10,008 nucleotides of DNA, taken from contig CAIWGR010000101.1 in assembly GCA_903912275.1 (NCBI GenBank), positions 1-10,008 on the forward strand, given 5' to 3'. The position numbers and the translations under genes were made by a program. Numbering within the stretch: the stretch's first letter is position 1; each line of letters starts with the position of its first letter. The notes below the pieces were generated by a model. The model had not been told where the DNA came from. It searched no databases and saw only the letters and a list, made by a program, of their open reading frames with translations. Shown piece after piece: positions 5,588 through 10,008 of this stretch. This DNA comes from an uncultured delta proteobacterium (lineage in GTDB: Bacteria > Myxococcota_A > Bradymonadia > REDH01).

Positions 5588-7219
5588 ATGCAATCGTCGC
5601 ACCATAGGCTCCTCGGGCTCTGGTCGCTGCTCCTCACCCTCGCGTGGGGAGGCTGCGCCACGGCCGAGATGGAGCAGCCCTCGCTGCCCGCGGTCATGGC
5701 CCCTGCGCGCCCAGAACCGGCTGCAACCGCGGTGCCCGTGGTCAGTCAAGACCTCCCCGCCTCCCAGGTCACTGCGACGGTTGGCGCGGCCTCAGCGACC
5801 GTGAGCTCGGGTGGTCTGACGATGACCGTGCCCCCTGGCGCAGTCGAAGGGTCGGTGGTTTTCAAGGTTTCGGTATCGCCCACGCTGACGGCGGAACAGG
5901 CAGAGGCCCTGCCGCCCGGCAAGACGCTCGGACGCTTCCGCATCACCCCGTGGGACCCGGGCCTGCAGAAGACGGTGCGCCTCGAACTGCCGCTCGCGAC
6001 GCCCGTCGAGCCCGGCGCGGCGGTCGAACTGCTGGGCTGGCACCCCTCCATGGAATCCTATCTCGTCGTCGGAATCGGTGAGGCCACACGCGACGGCAAG
6101 CGGGCCAACTTCTGGGTCCGTCAGCTCGGCGACCTCGTTGTTCGTGCACAGCCCGTCGCCGTCGAGCGAGAGCTCTCTTCCTGCAAGGGTGGCAGCTTCG
6201 CACCGCGCGGCTCGGTGCCGCAGATCACGGAGGCCGAGGCGGTCGGAGAGGTGGCGGTGGACGAGCGTCTCGAGCGCGACCGCGCCTTCGCAGCGTTGAG
6301 CGACACCCGTCGCAACCCGGCGCTCCGCACGGTGGAGTTCAAGAACGAAGAGACGCGGCCACCCGCAGCCAACGCAGCCGTCGATCGCCGTGACCATCAG
6401 GATGAAGACTATCTCATGGACCCGGCTGCCGCCGCCTCGCTGGCCAGGCTCGCCGACCTGGTCGCCCGCGAATGGCAGGACCCGCTCACGGGCGGTCCCG
6501 CCTTCCGCCTCCGCATCACCGAGGCCTTCGACTCCATGCACGAGCACAGCGTGCGCTCCACCCACTACCAGGGGCGCGCCAACGACCTCACGCTGTCACC
6601 CGTCCCTGCAGCGACCGGCGATGCCCGCCGCGCCTATTACGGCCGCCTCTCGCGCCTCGCCGTCTGCGCTGGCTACGACTATGTCCTCTTCGAAAATCAG
6701 GCCCATGTGCACGCGTCCGTCCGTCCCACCGAACTCGCGGTCCTGGCGCGGAACGCCGCGGGTGCAACCCAGCTCGTCAAGGTTCGGCTCTTCGACGGTC
6801 GCGTGACCATCGGAACCGCGGTGCGATGGAAGCGCGACGAAGCTGCGGCTCGCTTGCGCTGGCTGCCCGGCGACCAGACGGTCATCGAGTCGGTGATGCG
6901 GGGCGGCGAACTCCGCGTCGAGGCACTCGACGACAGCGCGCCTGCCATCTCGTCGCACATCGTCGACCCGTCGCTCCTGACGGTCGACCCATCGCTGTCG
7001 GCCGACGGCAGCAAAAGGCTCGTCATCCGATCCGGCGCCGTCTGGCTCGAGAACACAGACGGCGCACCCTCGCTCGGCTCGCACAACGCCGCTGGCGTCA
7101 AGCTGCAGCCCGCATACCCGCTCCATCTCTTCGGAAGCCCGGCCCTGACCCCCTTCTCCGTCGCCTTCCGGCAGGGGCTCGCCGCGCCAGACGCCGCGGT
7201 CGCGCTCAACAGGCCGTGA
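5588..7219 (+). CDS. Lipoprotein with ZU5-like domain and Hedgehog N-terminal-like (HH_signal) zinc domain
   Basis: A 543-aa lipoprotein starting at ATG 5588, with AGGGG 7 bases upstream; the lipobox is W-G-G-C, Cys23. Residues 60-188 look ZU5-like: GGLTMTVPPGAVEG (75-88), LGRFRITPWDPG and a closing FWVRQLGDLVVRA. Residues 228-380 resemble Hedgehog-N: NPALRTVEFKNEE (243-255), DYLM (274-277), FRLRITEAFD (306-315), STHYQGRAND (324-333), YYGRLSRLAVCAGYDYV (350-366) and FENQAHVHASV (368-378). His326, Asp333 and His375 match the zinc ligands His141, Asp148 and His183 of mouse Sonic hedgehog; Glu369 and His373 match Glu177 and His181. The spacing of each motif is exact except for a 7-residue insertion before YYG. 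The fold is shared with M15 D-Ala-D-Ala peptidases, so peptidoglycan cleavage is possible; binding only is the alternative. Residues 381-543 are unassigned. Its TGA overlaps the permease GTG. Confidence 0.92.
   Translation: MQSSHHRLLGLWSLLLTLAWGGCATAEMEQPSLPAVMAPARPEPAATAVPVVSQDLPASQVTATVGAASATVSSGGLTMTVPPGAVEGSVVFKVSVSPTLTAEQAEALPPGKTLGRFRITPWDPGLQKTVRLELPLATPVEPGAAVELLGWHPSMESYLVVGIGEATRDGKRANFWVRQLGDLVVRAQPVAVERELSSCKGGSFAPRGSVPQITEAEAVGEVAVDERLERDRAFAALSDTRRNPALRTVEFKNEETRPPAANAAVDRRDHQDEDYLMDPAAAASLARLADLVAREWQDPLTGGPAFRLRITEAFDSMHEHSVRSTHYQGRANDLTLSPVPAATGDARRAYYGRLSRLAVCAGYDYVLFENQAHVHASVRPTELAVLARNAAGATQLVKVRLFDGRVTIGTAVRWKRDEAAARLRWLPGDQTVIESVMRGGELRVEALDDSAPAISSHIVDPSLLTVDPSLSADGSKRLVIRSGAVWLENTDGAPSLGSHNAAGVKLQPAYPLHLFGSPALTPFSVAFRQGLAAPDAAVALNRP
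6962..6996 (+). repeat. Short 21-base direct repeat within the lipoprotein tail
   Basis: Two 14-base copies of GTCGACCC(G/A)TCGCT, 13 of 14 identical, start at 6962 and 6983. They encode VDPSLLT followed by VDPSLSA. The period is a multiple of three, so the frame is kept. It looks like a small internal duplication in the unassigned C-terminal region. Confidence 0.6.
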
Positions 7220-7974
7220 GCCCCGCAGCCCTCGCAGCCCTCGGCTTCGGGACAGGGATGGTCGCAGGCTGGGTCAATGTTGTCGCCGGCGGAGGCACGC
7301 TGCTCAGCCTTCCCGTCCTGGCCCTGTCGGGACTTCCGCCCATGGCTGCAAACGCGACGAGCCGGCTCGGCGTCCTCTCGCAGAGCCTGAGCGCCACCTT
7401 TGTGTGGCAGCGGAAGGGAGCAATCCCATGGAAGCTCGCCCTCCGGCTGCTCCCTGTCTCGCTGATTGGCACCTTCGCCGGCGCCGCGGCCGCAGCACTC
7501 ATGCAATCTGCGTTGGCGGGCAAGGTGCTTGCCGTCATCTTTGGGGCGCTCGCAGTTCTGACAGCGGCCGACGCCTTCGGTCTGATCGCGCCACCTGCGC
7601 CTGGTGCGTCGGAGCGGGCACCGGGGCCAGCCACCTACGCCGTGTTCGGGGCGATCGGTTTCTACGGAGGTGCCGTGCAGGCGGGCATCGGCCTGCTCTA
7701 CGCCTACGCCGCCTACCGGCTCGGCGCGCTTACGCCGGCCCAGGCCAACGCCCTCAAGTCGTTGCTCACGCTGGTCTTCTCCGTTGGCGCGATCACGGTC
7801 TTTGTCGCCCGTGGCCTGGTCCACTTCGGCGTGGGTCTGCCGCTTGCGCTCGGAAGTCTGGTCGGCGGCCACCTCGGCGCGACCTATGCCAACCGTCTGC
7901 CCCTGCGCGCCTTCAAACTGGCGATTGCACTCGCGGCAGCGGTCACAGCGCTCCACTTTGGCCGGCTGATCTGA
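7216..7974 (+). CDS. TauE/SafE family permease (sulfite/organosulfonate exporter-like)
   Basis: A 252-aa inner-membrane protein with about eight hydrophobic segments in two homologous halves. The first half has the signature NVVAGGGTLLSLPVL (21-35) then PPMAANATSRLGVLSQS; the second has GFYGGAVQAGIGLLYAY (148-164) then TPAQANALKSLLTL. Both end in a Gly-rich segment (IGTFAGA and VGGHLGA). This is the standard two-repeat TauE/SafE layout at normal length. Members export sulfite, sulfoacetate or other anions, and many are uncharacterised, so the substrate is open. The GTG at 7216 is chosen because it overlaps the previous stop (GTGA) and gives a full first membrane segment; the ATG at 7258 would remove most of it. 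The overlap suggests coupling to the Hedgehog-like lipoprotein. No sulfur-metabolism gene is present in the window. Confidence 0.92.
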   Translation: MSPAALAALGFGTGMVAGWVNVVAGGGTLLSLPVLALSGLPPMAANATSRLGVLSQSLSATFVWQRKGAIPWKLALRLLPVSLIGTFAGAAAAALMQSALAGKVLAVIFGALAVLTAADAFGLIAPPAPGASERAPGPATYAVFGAIGFYGGAVQAGIGLLYAYAAYRLGALTPAQANALKSLLTLVFSVGAITVFVARGLVHFGVGLPLALGSLVGGHLGATYANRLPLRAFKLAIALAAAVTALHFGRLI

Positions 7975-8017
7975 CCTGCCTGCCGCGCTGCCGAAGCATC
8001 TGGCGCTGCCCCTGAAA

Positions 8018-10008
8018 ATGACTACTTTGGACCGCATGTTGCATCGGCTCCGGCTCATCCTCTTGCTGCTCTTGGCCTTCGGACTCGCCGCGTGCGATCT
8101 TCCGACTGTTCCGCCGAGCCTGGCTGCCGACACAACGCCACCAGACTGGTGGCTTGCTCCCGATGCCGAAGAAGGTTCCGACGCTTCCGTGGATCGCGAC
8201 ACCGGCGCAGCCCCCGACGCCGCCGCAGATACCGAGCCGCTCGGCGATGTCGAGCGGGCCGACGGTCAAGAGGGCAGTGCTGACGCCGGCGTAGAAGACG
8301 CCCCAGCGCCGCCGACGCCCCCCGAGATTGTCAGCGTGACGCCCCTGCGCGGCAGCACCTCCGGCGGCACCGCCGTCTTTGTTGAGGGCGGCGGGTTCGC
8401 AGAGGGCCTCGAGGTCTTTCTCGGCGGTCGGCTCGTTCCTCGCGTGGACCGCATCGACGACTACACACTCAGCTTCCTGACCGAGCCCAGCCCTGCCGGC
8501 CCCGAGCTGCTCAAACTGGTGACGGCCGGTGGCTCGACGACCTACGAACAGCCCTTCCTCTTCGTCGAAGACCTCGTGGTGGAGAGCGTCACGCCCGCTA
8601 GCGGGCAGTTGGCCGGCGGCTACGACCTGCTCGTGACTGGCTCAGGCTTCGACGAAGCAACCCGATTCTTCGTTGGCACCCGAGAGGCGCAGGTGTCGCG
8701 CAGGCTCTCCACGACCGAGGTACTGCTCGAGGCGCCTCCCGGCGGCAGCGCAGGGTCGGTGGCCGTCGTGGCCTTCGACCAGCGGCTTGCCCGCTTGGAA
8801 GAGGGCTTCCGGTATCGCAACCCGGTGCAGCTCACCGCGCTTCTGCCGTCGCGCGCGCCGACGGGCGGAGGCATCGAGGCCGAACTCGTCGGCGCAGGTC
8901 TCTCGGAAAACTGCCTCCTCTACTTCGGTGCCGAGGCCGCGACGCTGCGCCAAAACGGGGCAGGGCGCTGGAGCGCGACCGTTCCGCCGGGCCTCCCAGG
9001 CACCGTCGACCTTGCCCTCGACTGTGGCGCCGACGGCTCCGACTGGCTCCCCGATGCCTTTGCCTATGACGACGCGTTCGCGGGCCCCCTCGTCGAGCGA
9101 GCGCTGCCCGAGACACTCCTCGCCGGTGGCGGAGAGGTCGTCTCACTCCTCGGCGCAGGCCTCGACGCCGTGGCAGCGGTCCGCGTCGGAGAGACCGAGG
9201 CCGTCGTGCTCGAGGCCACGCCTGGGCTTGTCCGCTTTCTGTCGCCGCCGACACCTGCCGGTCCGGTCGAAATCCAAGCATTCTCGGAGGCCGGTGCCTA
9301 TCTTGGCAGCGCCTTCGTCACCTTCGTCGAACTCCCCGACTTCGGCCGCATCTCGCCGAGCTCCGGCAGCGCTGCGACAGGCTTTGGCGCCACGCTGATG
9401 GGCAGCGGTCTGGCGCCGGTCTCCTCCTTCTTCGTAGGCGGAACCGGCGTCGCAGTGATCGAAAATCGCGGCACCGCCGCCGACCTCGTGTTGCCGCCCG
9501 GACCGCCCGGAACGGCACCGCTCCGTGCCCGTGTCGGGACCCTCACCCTCGACACCGGCCTCACCGTCTCCTGGCTCCGCGACCGCCGGTTTGACCCCTT
9601 CTTCCCCCAGACGGGGAGCGCCGGCGGCGGCTCGCTCGTCTACCTCCCGGGCGACGGTTTCTCCGCCACCTGCACCCTCTTCTTCGACAGCGTCGCAGCG
9701 CCCACCCAGCTCCTCGGTACGGGCCTACTCGCCGCGATCGCACCCGCACACGCGCCAGGAAAGGTCCGCATCGAGGTGCGCGGCTGCGGCGAACGCACCG
9801 AACTCCCCGGCTTCTTCCGCTACCAGGAGCCGGCCATCATCCCCGGCGGAACCTCCGGCGGGTCGCTCGCGGGCGAGATGCGGGTGACCGTGCTCGAACT
9901 GGGCTCCAACGACCCCATCGAAGGCGCGACGGTCCAAATCGGCGTCCGCGAGGGCGATGCGCTCGTCGCCGTGACCGACGCTACCGGCCGCCTCACCTTC
10001 ATCGACAG
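8018..10008 (+). CDS. Large lipoprotein with six IPT/TIG-like repeats and a carboxypeptidase-regulatory-like domain (C-terminus beyond window)
   Basis: The frame is open from ATG 8018 to the window end (663 codons, no stop), verified codon by codon. It carries a lipoprotein signal with lipobox L-A-A-C (Cys26) and Asp at +2. Residues 30-102 are an Asp/Glu/Ala/Pro-rich linker. Six beta-sandwich repeats of about 82-87 residues follow (starts near 103, 185, 270, 353, 440, 520). Typical IPT/TIG cues are SVTPLRGSTSGGTAVFVEGGGF, SVTPASGQLAGG..LLVTGSGF and ISPSSGSAATGFGATLMGSGL, each with the P-x-x-G turn and GxGF strand. From residue 621, VTVLELGSNDPIEGATVQIG...TDATGRLTF is the start of a CarboxypepD_reg-like fold. 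Function is probably surface adhesion or scaffolding. An alternative start at ATG 8036 (Met7) gives a more usual signal length; neither has a strong ribosome binding site. It follows the permease by 43 bases. Confidence 0.92.
   Translation, partial: MTTLDRMLHRLRLILLLLLAFGLAACDLPTVPPSLAADTTPPDWWLAPDAEEGSDASVDRDTGAAPDAAADTEPLGDVERADGQEGSADAGVEDAPAPPTPPEIVSVTPLRGSTSGGTAVFVEGGGFAEGLEVFLGGRLVPRVDRIDDYTLSFLTEPSPAGPELLKLVTAGGSTTYEQPFLFVEDLVVESVTPASGQLAGGYDLLVTGSGFDEATRFFVGTREAQVSRRLSTTEVLLEAPPGGSAGSVAVVAFDQRLARLEEGFRYRNPVQLTALLPSRAPTGGGIEAELVGAGLSENCLLYFGAEAATLRQNGAGRWSATVPPGLPGTVDLALDCGADGSDWLPDAFAYDDAFAGPLVERALPETLLAGGGEVVSLLGAGLDAVAAVRVGETEAVVLEATPGLVRFLSPPTPAGPVEIQAFSEAGAYLGSAFVTFVELPDFGRISPSSGSAATGFGATLMGSGLAPVSSFFVGGTGVAVIENRGTAADLVLPPGPPGTAPLRARVGTLTLDTGLTVSWLRDRRFDPFFPQTGSAGGGSLVYLPGDGFSATCTLFFDSVAAPTQLLGTGLLAAIAPAHAPGKVRIEVRGCGERTELPGFFRYQEPAIIPGGTSGGSLAGEMRVTVLELGSNDPIEGATVQIGVREGDALVAVTDATGRLTFID
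8324..9829 (+). repeat. Array of six IPT/TIG-like protein repeats
   Basis: Six degenerate repeats encoded back to back, each about 82-87 residues; similarity is at the protein level only and the DNA has diverged. Repeats 3 and 6 each carry two Cys at matching places (Cys299/Cys336 in NCLLYFG...DCG, and Cys552/Cys590 in TCTLFFD...GCG). The other four repeats have none. Boundaries are approximate. Confidence 0.75.

Noticed and set aside
6728..7216. Degenerate Hint (Hedgehog autoprocessing) domain after the Hh-N-like region
   Set aside because: The LPGD segment recalls Hint proteins, but the essential N-terminal Cys is absent and no other Hint motif could be aligned.
6697..8202. Long minus-strand open frame (about 500 codons) opposite the lipoprotein and permease genes
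   Set aside because: It is antisense to two well-supported genes, has no recognisable domain, and is rich in Arg/Gly/Ser as expected of GC-rich antisense shadows.
8593..8606. Perfect 14-base palindrome GCCCGCTAGCGGGC
   Set aside because: It lies inside the TIG-repeat coding sequence and encodes the conserved TPASG turn; chance palindromes of this kind are frequent in GC-rich genes.
1..10008. CRISPR arrays, tRNA/rRNA genes, insertion sequences, integrases, prophage genes
   Set aside because: I saw no regularly spaced repeats, cloverleaf-like sequence, transposase motifs or terminal inverted repeats.

Overview
This window comes from a GC-rich genome with tightly packed genes, short GTGA or ATG-type overlaps and many exported lipoproteins. 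Lipoproteins with acidic linkers after the lipobox, IPT/TIG repeats and a carboxypeptidase-regulatory-like domain are common in Myxococcota/Bradymonadota-type bacteria. That is my tentative placement; there is no rRNA or other marker gene to fix it.

Left part (minus strand, 1-2913): two tandem SGNH/GDSL hydrolase-fold proteins in one transcription unit, with the stop of the upstream gene overlapping the GTG start of the downstream one (GTGA). Both carry the block-I context QFGDS(L/H)...FG(D/E)GG(R/H)GF seen in polysaccharide or peptidoglycan O-acetyl esterases/transferases. The downstream copy is a lipoprotein that runs off the left edge. A 225-base divergent intergenic region (2914-3138) follows.

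Middle and right part (plus strand, 3139-10008): seven co-directional genes, very closely spaced. In order they are an unrecognised 165-aa protein, an unrecognised lipoprotein, an unrecognised 145-aa protein, a class I SAM-dependent methyltransferase, a 543-aa lipoprotein, a TauE/SafE-type permease and a large TIG-repeat lipoprotein that runs off the right edge. Three junctions overlap (3617-3636, 4888-4894, 7216-7219), one gap is 3 nt, and the other two are 58 and 43 nt.

The outstanding item is the 543-aa lipoprotein (5588-7219). Its C-terminal half contains a domain closely matching the signalling domain of animal Hedgehog proteins: the three zinc ligands, the adjacent catalytic-type Glu/His, and most of the calcium-site acidic residues are present. 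It is preceded by a ZU5-like beta-sandwich. The protein has no Cys that could start a Hint (autoprocessing) domain, and the alignable Hedgehog region is followed by about 160 residues I cannot assign. Its stop overlaps the start of the permease gene.

How the genes work together is inference. Most products are exported or membrane-bound, so this looks like an envelope cluster: O-acyl modification on the left, surface or periplasmic metal-dependent domains and adhesion-type repeats on the right.
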